Shown one piece after another: positions 16,255 through 23,852 of a stretch of 64,000 bases of DNA. The stretch covers positions 3,720,001 through 3,784,000 of the forward strand of contig NZ_CP041730.1 in assembly GCF_007431345.1 (NCBI RefSeq), read 5' to 3'. Position 1 is the first letter of the stretch. The number at the start of each line of letters is the position of its first letter. The position numbers and the translations under genes were made by a program. The notes under the pieces were generated by a model, which saw nothing but the letters and a program-made list of their open reading frames with translations, was not told the DNA's origin and did no database searches. Origin of the DNA: Chitinimonas arctica (GTDB taxonomy: Bacteria; Pseudomonadota; Gammaproteobacteria; Burkholderiales; Chitinimonadaceae).

Positions 16255-17010
16255 ATGAGCGCAAAACAACAGTCCGAGCGTGAATTTCTGCGCCACTACA
16301 ACATCCATGACTACGACGTACCGCTCACCAGCGTGGACCTGGTGATCCTTGCCGTCCGTGACGAAGGTTTGCACGTACTATTGGTTAAACGGGGCGAACA
16401 TCCCTTCAAGGAGCACTGGGCCTTGCCCGGTGGCTTCATCGACGTTCACCACGATCAGGACCTCCAGGCCACAGCCCTTCGCAAGCTGCGCGAAAAGACC
16501 GGCGTCGACACGCCTTACCTCGAACAGCTACAGGGCTTTGGAAACAAGACACGGGACCCGAGAGGCTGGTCCACCACGTTCGCGTATTTTGCGTTGATTC
16601 CCTCGGAACATATCGAGCTGACACACGGAGCCAACGTGGAAGCGGCTCAGTGGTATCGCATTGACGGCAGCAGCGTGGCACCCCACCTCGCCTTCGATCA
16701 TGCGCACATACTCGAGGTGGCCATACAGCGGGTGCGCAATAAGGTGGAATACAGCTCGCTACCTGTCCATTTATTGCCCGAAACCTTTACCTTGTCCGAA
16801 CTGCAGCGTGTCCATGAAATCGTACTGGGCCGCGCGGTCGACAAGAGCGCCTTCCGCAAGCGCATCAAGGAAGGCGACTTCCTTGAAGAAGTCCCCAACG
16901 CATGGCGGTATGGCAGCAACCGTCCAGCCCAACTCTATCGCCGCCGTCCTGATCGCCCCATGGTGTTTTTTCCGCGGGTTATGAGCGGGCGCACTGAAGA
17001 AGCAAGCTGA
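16255..17010 (+). CDS. NrtR-like Nudix-domain transcriptional regulator
   Basis: The 251-residue protein combines a Nudix domain (residues 25-150) and a C-terminal winged helix (FTLSELQRVHEIVLGRAV...FRKRIKEGDFLEE). The Nudix box at about 60-83 is degenerate: the RE-x2-EE core reads RKLREK, so it should sense rather than hydrolyse its ligand, as NrtR proteins sense ADP-ribose or related NAD metabolites. The ATG at 16255, with GGGGA upstream, is preferred to starts within the operator region. It is divergent from the PARG-like/NADAR genes and followed by an ADP-ribosylglycohydrolase gene, which fits control of ADP-ribose turnover. Confidence 0.85.
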   Translation: MSAKQQSEREFLRHYNIHDYDVPLTSVDLVILAVRDEGLHVLLVKRGEHPFKEHWALPGGFIDVHHDQDLQATALRKLREKTGVDTPYLEQLQGFGNKTRDPRGWSTTFAYFALIPSEHIELTHGANVEAAQWYRIDGSSVAPHLAFDHAHILEVAIQRVRNKVEYSSLPVHLLPETFTLSELQRVHEIVLGRAVDKSAFRKRIKEGDFLEEVPNAWRYGSNRPAQLYRRRPDRPMVFFPRVMSGRTEEAS

Positions 17011-17058
17011 CACGCCTCCCATCGAAGGGAGCCGTACCAATTAGGACGACATGCCAAA

Positions 17059-17982
17059 GTGAAGAATGTTATGCCAACGCTAGAAGACCGATTTCGCGGA
17101 TGTTTGCTAGGCTTGGCCTGTGGCGACGCGGTCGGGACGACCGTCGAATTCAGCCCGCGCGGGACCTTTGCACCCATAACCGACATGATTGGCGGTGGAC
17201 CATTCCAATTGCCTGCCGGTGCATGGACCGATGACTGCGCCATGGCACTTTGCCTCGCGCATAGCCTGCTATACCGAAATGGTTTTGACGCCGAAGACCA
17301 AATGAACCGCTACTGCAATTGGGCAAGTTTTGGCTATATGAGCAGCACGGGGGAATGCTTTGACATCGGAATGACGGTTGCCAGAGCGCTGGAGCGGTAC
17401 CGCGCTTGCGGCGATCCATTCAGTGGTGATATCGATCCTCGCACTGCAGGCAACGGTTCGCTAATGCGCCTCGCGCCAATTCCGATGTTTTTCTTTGAAA
17501 ATCCAGGACATGTCGTGCATTACGCCGGTGAAAGTGCCCGAACGACACATGGTGCCGAAGAAGCCATCGAGTGCACTCGGCTGTTCGCGGCACAGCTGCG
17601 CGCCGCACTCGCGGGCGGCGACAAGGAGTCAGTCTTGTTCGGCACCGGTTATCACGCAGTAGCAAAACAGGTTGTGCCTCTGGCCGCCGGAGCGTGGCGC
17701 GATAAATCGGAAAGAGAAATTCGCGGCAGCGGCTATGTCGTCGAATCGCTGGAAGCGGCACTCTGGTGTTTTTGGCATACCGACAGCTTTGATACCGCGG
17801 TGCTAAAGGCTGCCAACCTCGGTGATGACGCGGATACCACGGCTGCCATTTGCGGCCAATTGGCGGGTGCCTTTTACGGCGCGGAAAGCATCCCGCGACA
17901 TTGGCGTGCGCGTCTGATCATGGGCGACGATATTGAGGACTTGGCCGATCGGCTACGCCAACAACGAGAAACGCAGCTTTGA
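17059..17982 (+). CDS. ADP-ribosylglycohydrolase (DraG-like)
   Basis: This 307-residue protein has the DraG-family metal-binding set: LLGLACGDAVGTTVEF, AWTDDCAMAL (Asp pair), NGSLMRLAP, THGAEEA and the C-terminal NLGDDADTTAAICGQLAGA. The enzyme releases ADP-ribose from modified proteins or small molecules using two divalent metal ions. The GTG at 17059 is the first start; an ATG at 17071 (MPTLEDRFRG) is an equally plausible alternative. It follows the NrtR-like gene by 48 bases on the same strand and probably belongs to the same transcription unit. Confidence 0.92.
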   Translation: MKNVMPTLEDRFRGCLLGLACGDAVGTTVEFSPRGTFAPITDMIGGGPFQLPAGAWTDDCAMALCLAHSLLYRNGFDAEDQMNRYCNWASFGYMSSTGECFDIGMTVARALERYRACGDPFSGDIDPRTAGNGSLMRLAPIPMFFFENPGHVVHYAGESARTTHGAEEAIECTRLFAAQLRAALAGGDKESVLFGTGYHAVAKQVVPLAAGAWRDKSEREIRGSGYVVESLEAALWCFWHTDSFDTAVLKAANLGDDADTTAAICGQLAGAFYGAESIPRHWRARLIMGDDIEDLADRLRQQRETQL

Positions 17983-18105
17983 ACGCTGACGAAACCAAGA
18001 GTTGTAATGGGGCGCATCCCGTCACTAACTGTATATTGAGAAAGCGTCAGGGTTACATCGGTCAATAGCCGCCATAACCTTGGTCAGCAACAACCGGCAT
18101 GGCGA

Positions 18106-18735
18106 TCAATATAAATACTGGCGCCCGCAGTCAATCGCCTTGGCCAGGTTGTCCCTGGCAACCGCTTCGAACCGTTCGCGCAAGGGCTGCGTGCTGTATA
18201 TGTGCGGCCGTTCCAGGAATTTTTCGAGTACCGAACGCCGTTTACTCCGAAATAGAAGCTCCGGCACGTGGCGGTATTCGGCACGGATTTGCTCTTCGTA
18301 CTCGTCGAAGCGCGCCGGCTTGGCGGCAAGTATGGCCAAGTCGATATCGATCAGTAGCTGTGCGTCTTGTCCCCGTGGCTCGGCGGTATGCCGGGTTGCC
18401 ATGATCAAACCATATACCCGCTCGGCCACCTGCCGCTCGGCACCGGCTGCCAGTAAGGTCTCGCGCGCCCAGTCCGCGCTGCGTTGCTCATTGTCCTGGC
18501 GTAAAGGCTCATAAATTGCGTCGTGAAACCAAAGCGCAATTTCCACCTCGGCGGCATGTTCGGCGAGAGCCTCTACTTCCCAAAACAACACCAGACACTC
18601 TTCCAGGTGCTGCAAGGTGTGGTAGTGGCGGTGAGGCTCGGAATAACGCGCCAGCAGTGTGTCCAGGCAGGCCGGACTCTCGATCAGCCCAAGGCGAGGC
18701 CACATCTTTGTCCAAGCGGTCCTGAAGTCCATCAT
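18106..18735 (-). CDS. HD-domain metal-dependent hydrolase
   Basis: A 209-residue HD-superfamily protein of the COG4339 type. Metal ligands are visible in HRHYHTLQHLEE (residues 36-47) and the HD pair at 71-72 in LWFHDAIYEP, with a later IDIDLAIL containing the distal Asp. Such proteins hydrolyse phosphate esters or nucleotides, but substrates of this subgroup are unknown. Its start overlaps the end of the oxygenase-WD40 gene by 4 bases (ATGA), so it is the second gene of that operon. Confidence 0.85.
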   Translation of the reverse strand: MMDFRTAWTKMWPRLGLIESPACLDTLLARYSEPHRHYHTLQHLEECLVLFWEVEALAEHAAEVEIALWFHDAIYEPLRQDNEQRSADWARETLLAAGAERQVAERVYGLIMATRHTAEPRGQDAQLLIDIDLAILAAKPARFDEYEEQIRAEYRHVPELLFRSKRRSVLEKFLERPHIYSTQPLRERFEAVARDNLAKAIDCGRQYLY

Positions 18736-20234
18736 GCTCGATATCCTTGCTCTGCGGCCAAACCGGGCCAGCAGTGATGATGCAGGCAGCCGTCATAGGA
18801 ACTACTCAGTACGCTATTTCCAAGTTGCACGACATCGGTCGCGAAGTTCTGGTGGCGGGCTTCAAATACGCACTCGCCACTGTCGCAATGCCAGATGCGG
18901 AGCAGATAGTCTTCACTGCAACTTGCCACATGGTTTGAATCGAGCAACTTTAGACGTCGGATGCCTGCGCCATGTGCTTGCCACTTTCGCGCGGCGCGCC
19001 AGCTATGGCCTTGTTCCTCCCAGCAAGTGATATCGCCCTCGATATCCCCAGTCCAAATGGCCTGCCCCACGATAAGTAGTGCTCTCAGCGGAACTTCTCC
19101 CGGTAACACGGCGAGGCACCGATGCGTAACGCTATCCCAAAGCCGCACGCTTCCATCTTCGGACGCGCTCACCCAGCATTCCAACCCCAATTGCGCTGTT
19201 TCCCATACCCAGCCTTGATGGCCTTCGAGCTTGCCGCTGGGTGTGCCTTGATCGTCCCAGAGCTTGACCAGCCCGTCGGCACCGCAGGTGATAAGCCTTC
19301 TATCCAGCAGATGCGTAACGCTCAGGACGGCGGCTTCGTGCGCAATGACCACCCTTTCGCAATGGCCCGTTGTCCAATCCCAAAAGCGGAGTGAACGGTC
19401 GCGCGATACCGAGGCCAGGCGGCGGCCTGGCAGCGCCGCCAGGCCGAGTACGGATTGACCATGGCCATGCAGCTGTCGGATGGTATTCCCTTGCGCGTCC
19501 CACAGCCGAATTTGCGCATCACGCCCGCCGCTGGCGATAAGCCCATCATCCAGAGGGGCTAACGTCCAGATATAGCCATCGTGACCGCGCTCGTGTGGCG
19601 ACAATAGTGGCTCATCCGGCCTGGCATCGCGACAATAGATAAGGTCGCTGCGCATGACATGCTTGATGCCATGGCTGACTTGCTCACCCGCATGCCAGAT
19701 GCTGTGCGCAAACAGGATAAGACTGCCGGCGCGAGGACGTACCCGCCCGATTTCCTTCGCTGCCTCGCCTCCAGGCGTGCCACCGGGGCCTGCCGAGTAA
19801 AACACGGTGTCGCCGCCTTGGAAGGTTGCACCGTCGGTCAGGTAGATCATGAATGTCAGGCAGGAACGGCGCAAAGGGCCTCGGTGATGTACGCCATCCT
19901 GGTGCAGCGTGAAATGCTGACCGGGTTGATAGCGACAAAAACGAAAGCGCTCGTTGACTCGATCAAAGTGCCAACTCTCCCCGTCGAGCTGCAGGTTGGC
20001 AGGCGCATGCCGACGCAGCCGTTCGGTCATCCGGTCCGCAAGCGCCAGGTCATCGACTACCTGCCGGTCGTTATTGCGGTATGAGGGCGGATAGTCCGTC
20101 GAAGCCTGGGCATAGCCCCTTGCCTCGCTCCTGGCGATCAGTTCGGCACACTCTGCACTGGAGAGGAAGTCAGCGATGACGACGCAATGTCCGGCAGAAC
20201 TTGGCAGCGGGTAAGCAATGGTCTGGTTTGTCAT
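18732..20234 (-). CDS. 2-oxoglutarate/Fe(II) oxygenase fused to WD40 repeats
   Basis: Residues 1-205 form a prolyl-4-hydroxylase-type oxygenase: H-x-D iron ligands His111/Asp113 in FTLHQDGVHH, third ligand probably His181 in SIWHAGEQVSHG, and Arg195 for 2-oxoglutarate in HVMRSDLIY. Residues 215-500 hold about six WD40 blades (ASGGRDAQIRLWD, ASVSRDRSLRFWD, CGADGLVKLWD, SASEDGSVRLWD). The fusion suggests the propeller recruits a protein substrate for hydroxylation. It is co-transcribed with an HD hydrolase and divergent from a TetR gene, with duplicated operators between. The substrate is unknown. Confidence 0.88.
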   Translation of the reverse strand: MTNQTIAYPLPSSAGHCVVIADFLSSAECAELIARSEARGYAQASTDYPPSYRNNDRQVVDDLALADRMTERLRRHAPANLQLDGESWHFDRVNERFRFCRYQPGQHFTLHQDGVHHRGPLRRSCLTFMIYLTDGATFQGGDTVFYSAGPGGTPGGEAAKEIGRVRPRAGSLILFAHSIWHAGEQVSHGIKHVMRSDLIYCRDARPDEPLLSPHERGHDGYIWTLAPLDDGLIASGGRDAQIRLWDAQGNTIRQLHGHGQSVLGLAALPGRRLASVSRDRSLRFWDWTTGHCERVVIAHEAAVLSVTHLLDRRLITCGADGLVKLWDDQGTPSGKLEGHQGWVWETAQLGLECWVSASEDGSVRLWDSVTHRCLAVLPGEVPLRALLIVGQAIWTGDIEGDITCWEEQGHSWRAARKWQAHGAGIRRLKLLDSNHVASCSEDYLLRIWHCDSGECVFEARHQNFATDVVQLGNSVLSSSYDGCLHHHCWPGLAAEQGYRA

Positions 20235-20248
20235 TTGGTGACTTTAAT

Positions 20249-20326
20249 TTGGTTGTTTAACCAATATTAATGCACCTTAACGCCACGCAGGAGGTGAATG
20301 CAAGTATTATTTGGTCATATAACCAA
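20249..20326. promoter_or_regulatory. two copies of a TetR-type operator
   Basis: TTGGTT-GTTT-AACCAA (20249-20264) and TTGGTC-ATAT-AACCAA (20311-20326) are near-identical palindromes, 62 bases apart start to start, both preceded by AT and followed by TA. One lies next to the oxygenase start, the other 15 bases before the TetR start, so one regulator could repress both directions. Confidence 0.75.
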
Positions 20327-20341
20327 TAATCCTGACTGCAC

Positions 20342-20950
20342 ATGCCAAGAAAACCCAATACCGAAGCCCGGCGCGCCGAGATCGTCCAGGCCCTGCAATC
20401 AGTAATGGCGACGCAGGGATACGAGAAGGCAACCATCCAGGCAATCGCCAAGGCGGCAGGGCTCGCGCCAGGGTTGCTGCACTACCATTTCAAGAGCAAG
20501 CAGGAGATCCTGGTTTCGTTGGTCACGACACTTGCCGATTTTGGCCAGCGCCGTTTCGAGCAAATCGTCGGCAGTGCCGACGACCCCATGCAGCGGTTGT
20601 CCGCATATCTGGAGGCACGCTTGGAGCTGGGAGAAGGTGCTGCGCCTGAGGTCGTCGCGGCCTGGGTGATGATAGGTGCGGAGGCCGTACGCCAAGCGGA
20701 GGTTCGAGAGGTCTACCAGCGGGCCATCGCGAATGAGCTGGATTTGCTGGCAGACTTGCTTGCCGCTTGTATGCAGCGGCAGCAGCGCGCTACGGGTAGT
20801 GCGCGCGAGTTGGCGGCCGGCTTGCTGGCCTTGATGGAGGGCGCCTTTCTGCTAGCGAGCGCAGCTGGCGCGGTAATGCCCGTGGGGTATGCCTCCCAGG
20901 CTGCGCTTCGATATGCCGTGTTGAGCATGGAAACTGCACCGCCGGGTTGA
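20342..20950 (+). CDS. TetR-family transcriptional regulator
   Basis: The 202-residue protein has an N-terminal TetR HTH: ARRAEIVQALQSVMATQGYE, then TIQAIAKAAGLAPGLLHYHFKSKQEI split across residues 31-55. The helical C-terminal ligand domain resembles BetI/AcrR-type members with LMEGAFLLA near the end. It is divergent from the oxygenase-WD40/HD operon, whose promoter carries two matching palindromes, so it most likely controls that operon and itself. Ligand unknown. Confidence 0.9.
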   Translation: MPRKPNTEARRAEIVQALQSVMATQGYEKATIQAIAKAAGLAPGLLHYHFKSKQEILVSLVTTLADFGQRRFEQIVGSADDPMQRLSAYLEARLELGEGAAPEVVAAWVMIGAEAVRQAEVREVYQRAIANELDLLADLLAACMQRQQRATGSARELAAGLLALMEGAFLLASAAGAVMPVGYASQAALRYAVLSMETAPPG

Positions 20951-20962
20951 GGCCGGTTAGGA

Positions 20963-21273
20963 CTAGATCGCCGCGAGTTTCTCAATCGTGTCAGGAAATC
21001 GTTCGACCAAGCGAATCAGCGCTGTGGCTTGTGCATTCGGTTTTGCCCGTCCCTGTTCCCAACTTTCCAGTGTACGGGGGTTAGTACGGAGGTAATGTGC
21101 AAACACTGGGCGTGAAAGGTGCAACTTGGCACTAACGCCACCATCTCTGCAGCTGTCACAGACTTTACCGACTTTGCCTCGACGGTGTGGCGGCGCAAGG
21201 AGGCCTTGCCTTGCCGTTCAGCCGCCAGCGTATCAAATCCTTCCGTCAATTCAGCAAACAGATTCCGGCTCAT
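20963..21273 (-). pseudogene. HigA/NadS-type HTH antitoxin, frameshifted
   Basis: The start MSRNLFAELTEGFDTLAAER (21273) reads to AAEMVAL, then the frame is lost near 21131. The rest of the protein continues in another frame: AKLHLSRPVFAHYLRTNPRT, then LESWEQGRAKPNAQA and RLVERFPDTIEKLAAI, ending at 20963. Inserting one base between TTA and GTGCC gives ALRAKL and restores a 103-residue XRE-type antitoxin. No toxin partner is seen upstream. It is either a real one-base deletion in a decayed toxin-antitoxin locus or a sequencing error. Confidence 0.75.
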
Positions 21274-21396
21274 GTTTCGTACGATTGACGGCGGGTGGAA
21301 AACAGTCTGGCTTACAGTCAGCCAGGCAACCTCCACATACTCCAATAACTGGGTGCAGCTGTCTTTCGAAAAGTGACAAGTGAACGCATATCAGCA

Positions 21397-21435
21397 TAAA
21401 CACCATGTTTGCATTGAACGCAAACACGGTGTTTA
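21397..21435. promoter_or_regulatory. long imperfect palindrome, candidate HTH operator
   Basis: TAAACACCATGTTTGC (21397-21412) faces GCAAACACGGTGTTTA (21420-21435): 16-base arms with one mismatch and a 7-base centre. Each arm is itself nearly palindromic (AACACCATGTT), as in lambda-type operators. It stands 37 bases before the CI-like HTH gene. Confidence 0.6.
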
Positions 21436-21471
21436 ATGCTTCTTTCGTCCCAGTCAGCAAGCACCCCCGCA

Positions 21472-21888
21472 ATGCCCCAAGATTTCCAGCGCCTCATGCA
21501 TGCAGCAACCACGCTGCACCCCAGCCGGGTGACCGGTGTGGCATCGCTCGCACGCTTGCTGAACGAGTCGCCCCAGGCGCTATCCAACTGGAAGCGGCGT
21601 GGCCTGCCCGGTGACAAGATCACCGCCATCGCCAGAACGGTCGGATGCGAGATCGATTACCTCGAGCTGGGCATAGGCAGCATGACAGCCCCGCTCAAAG
21701 CGCCGGCCGAATCCGCAAGCGTCGCGGATCCGCAACACGCCGACCCGTTCGCCGGCCTCGACCCGGCCAGCAAGGCCGCGCTGCAGGATCTGTTCGAGCA
21801 GATACGCCAAGCCAAGGCGGCGGGAAAGTCAGTCAAGGGCTTTATCGCCGGTGTCCGCGTGCTGATCGCCAGCATGGCGCAGGAGTAG
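21472..21888 (+). CDS. CI-like HTH regulator
   Basis: The 138-residue protein has an HTH of phage CI-repressor type near residues 20-65 (GVASLARLLNESPQALSNWK, then RRGLPGDKI and a DYLELG end). A low-complexity linker (residues 70-95) leads to a C-terminal helical segment of AALQDLFEQIRQAKAAG type. There is no peptidase domain. The ATG at 21472 is the best start, although no strong ribosome site is visible. It is probably autoregulated through the palindrome at 21397-21435. Confidence 0.7.
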   Translation: MPQDFQRLMHAATTLHPSRVTGVASLARLLNESPQALSNWKRRGLPGDKITAIARTVGCEIDYLELGIGSMTAPLKAPAESASVADPQHADPFAGLDPASKAALQDLFEQIRQAKAAGKSVKGFIAGVRVLIASMAQE

Positions 21889-22005
21889 TTGTGCAACATC
21901 TTGAATACATTGAGTTCTCTCCGCGCTCGGCAGCGAGCACAGGAAGGGCACGAAGTATTCCACCAATACGCCGATATCCTGATCGGCGAATAAATCTACC
22001 GCCAT
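21829..22005 (-). CDS. possible 58-residue protein, convergent with the HTH gene
   Basis: An ATG at 22005 is preceded by a strong Shine-Dalgarno (AGGGGG, 7-9 bases away on the minus strand). The 58-codon frame reads MAVDLFADQDIGVLVEYFVP and continues with a helical FLCSLPSAERTQCIQDVAQLL segment before a polar tail. Its last 60 bases overlap the 3' end of the CI-like gene on the other strand. No family recognised; the ribosome site and amphipathic helix are the only support. Confidence 0.35.
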   Translation of the reverse strand: MAVDLFADQDIGVLVEYFVPFLCSLPSAERTQCIQDVAQLLLRHAGDQHADTGDKALD

Positions 22006-22136
22006 AGCATGTTCCCCCTATCGATATTTTTTGTATCACCCCGATCATGGCGAGGTATGCAGTAGAGGCTATCGCTTTGAGGCCTTAAATCAAGAGTGGA
22101 CTGTGACAAAACGTGCAACAGCATAAAAATGGTTCG

Positions 22137-22940
22137 ATGCTCACGCCGCCGAAAATCGCCGCCAATATCAAGCGGATACTGACTCTGTTCGAACCGGATC
22201 CGGCGCGGCAGGTCAGTGCGCTGGCCGCCATGCTGGGGGTGGACCGGACGGTGGCTTACCGCCACCTTACACGGGGACCGGCGAAGATCGAGATGCTGGG
22301 CCGCATAGCCGGCGCGCTGGGCGTTTCGGTTGCCGCGCTGTGGGATGAGGAGACCGAAGCGACCACGGTGGTGGTGGCCAAGATCGCTGTCAGCGGCGTT
22401 TCCATCGATTGCATCGCCTGGCTGGACCCGACCCTGCACACCCCGCTCAATGCGCACGAACTGCTGGCATGGGAGCACGACGGCGTCTGGCAGGTGGATC
22501 GCTTTCGCAACAGGCGCGAGCCGGGCTTCCCGCTACGCCGGGTAGAGATGCAGTGCCGGCAGATTTCGCGCGATAGTTGCCGCGTAACCATTTATTCCGA
22601 TTGTGATCCGGTCTTTGCCCGTAATCTGGCCGCCGGCCTGGCCAGTCATGGCTACGATACCAAGCGGCCGCTGGAATTGACCGATTTGCTGGCGGCCAGC
22701 CAGAAGCAGGCGCCCGACATCCTGATCCTGCTGTCGCGCCACGCCGAACAATTCGCCAGACAGATCGACGAATACTTGGGGCAGGTCGTGCAAACCGTCA
22801 TAATTTGCGATGACAACCCGCCACCCCATGATCCTGTGAACGGACGTTTTTTTTCAAGTAAGGATGTCGTCCGTATACTTATTTTGCTGCGGCAGATGGC
22901 ATCGGGCCCTCCGCTCAAGCAGACCTCACAGGAGTACTGA
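22137..22940 (+). CDS. HTH regulator with unknown C-terminal domain
   Basis: The 267-residue protein (ATG at 22137; a GTG at 22113 is an alternative) has an XRE-like HTH at about residues 20-65 (VSALAAMLGVDRTVAYRHLT, then a GALGVSVAALWD end). The central part has no clear family. The C-terminal part resembles a receiver-like alpha/beta fold (ILILLSRHAEQFARQIDEYL, VVQTVIICDDNPPP). A Shine-Dalgarno for the next gene (AGGAG) lies inside its last codons, so it is transcribed with the exported peptide and LuxR genes. It may belong to the BetR-type group; uncertain. Confidence 0.65.
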   Translation: MLTPPKIAANIKRILTLFEPDPARQVSALAAMLGVDRTVAYRHLTRGPAKIEMLGRIAGALGVSVAALWDEETEATTVVVAKIAVSGVSIDCIAWLDPTLHTPLNAHELLAWEHDGVWQVDRFRNRREPGFPLRRVEMQCRQISRDSCRVTIYSDCDPVFARNLAAGLASHGYDTKRPLELTDLLAASQKQAPDILILLSRHAEQFARQIDEYLGQVVQTVIICDDNPPPHDPVNGRFFSSKDVVRILILLRQMASGPPLKQTSQEY

Positions 22941-22941
22941 A

Positions 22942-23103
22942 ATGCAAGTGAAGACGTTCATTATCGCCGCCGTTCTGATGGTTTCGACCGCCCATGCCGT
23001 GGCGGCGGAGGACAGGTCTGCTACGAACTGCGCGCCGGCACGTGAAATGACGCTGTTTGAGAAAATACTCGAGATTGTCGATAGCATCGTAAAAGGCGTC
23101 TAA
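22942..23103 (+). CDS. small exported peptide upstream of LuxR solo
   Basis: A 53-codon gene with an ideal ribosome site (AGGAG, 8 bases before the ATG). The product starts with a Sec signal peptide (MQVKTFIIAAVLMVSTAHAV, then AA) that should release a peptide of about 30 residues beginning near EDRSATNCAPAREM, with one cysteine and an amphipathic C-terminal helix (LFEKILEIVDSIVKGV). It is 1 base after the HTH gene and 3 bases before the LuxR gene. Such tight packing suggests a functional link; a signalling role is speculation. Confidence 0.65.
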   Translation: MQVKTFIIAAVLMVSTAHAVAAEDRSATNCAPAREMTLFEKILEIVDSIVKGV

Positions 23104-23106
23104 ATA

Positions 23107-23817
23107 GTGATCGATTCCCGTTCGATAGCCGATACGCTGGCAGATATCCGGCTGGAAAAGGATGTGCAGGCCGAGGTGCATCGGTTCGCGCGAAGCCTTG
23201 GCTTCGACACCTATACACTGGGGTATATCAACCCATCGGTGAGCGAACGGGCTTTTTTTATCGACAACCATCCCGATGCAAGTTTCGACATACCCGATAT
23301 CGCGACCCGCGATCCGGTACTGGCGCGGTTGAAGGGCGAACCCATTCCATTCAGCTGGGATCGATCCTTTTATGTCGATGCGAAATGTGAAGATATCTGG
23401 GAAGCCGGCAGCCATGTCGGCATCAGCGCCGGCCTGATCGCGCCCGTGCGTCCGGGCGGCGACCGCAGAATGGTGATATCGCTGGACCGCGACCAGCCGC
23501 TCGATGGCACGCGCGAGCAGATCGCCGATCAATTAGGGCGGTTGGACAAGTTCACGCGGCTGCTGTCCGGCACCGTGGTTTCCCTGTTCGATTCGCTGTC
23601 CCAACTCGAAAACTCGCTATCCAGCGCCGAGAAGGAAGTGTTGCGCTGGACCTATGCCGGCCTCTCTTCGCTCGAATTGGCACGCCGGCTGCGCCCGCAC
23701 AAAGGCTATGACTTCGTGCAGCAGACCTTGAAAAGCGCTGCCATGAAGATGGGCACCACCGACCCGATGACCGCCTCCATCCTCGCCGCCCGAGCCGGCG
23801 TGTTGGGCCAGATCTAG
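23107..23817 (+). CDS. LuxR-family regulator with autoinducer-binding-like domain (solo)
   Basis: The 236-residue protein has an N-terminal autoinducer-binding-like domain (residues 15-165) and a C-terminal LuxR HTH beginning LSSAEKEVLRWTYAGLSSLE. In the ligand domain the DP pair (RDPVL), the following Trp (FSWD) and Gly (ISAGLI) equivalents of TraR residues are present, but the W57-x3-Y61 equivalents are not obvious. The HTH recognition helix (GYDFVQQTLKSAAMKMG) departs from the TVxxH consensus. No luxI synthase is in the window. Start is GTG, 3 bases after the peptide gene stop. Confidence 0.85.
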   Translation: MIDSRSIADTLADIRLEKDVQAEVHRFARSLGFDTYTLGYINPSVSERAFFIDNHPDASFDIPDIATRDPVLARLKGEPIPFSWDRSFYVDAKCEDIWEAGSHVGISAGLIAPVRPGGDRRMVISLDRDQPLDGTREQIADQLGRLDKFTRLLSGTVVSLFDSLSQLENSLSSAEKEVLRWTYAGLSSLELARRLRPHKGYDFVQQTLKSAAMKMGTTDPMTASILAARAGVLGQI

Positions 23818-23852
23818 CCGCATCGGCGTAATCGGATGTGCCCGGCCCACCG

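Noticed and set aside
23107..23817. A complete LuxI/LuxR quorum-sensing pair
   Set aside because: No synthase gene exists in the window; the regulator is a solo with altered ligand positions.
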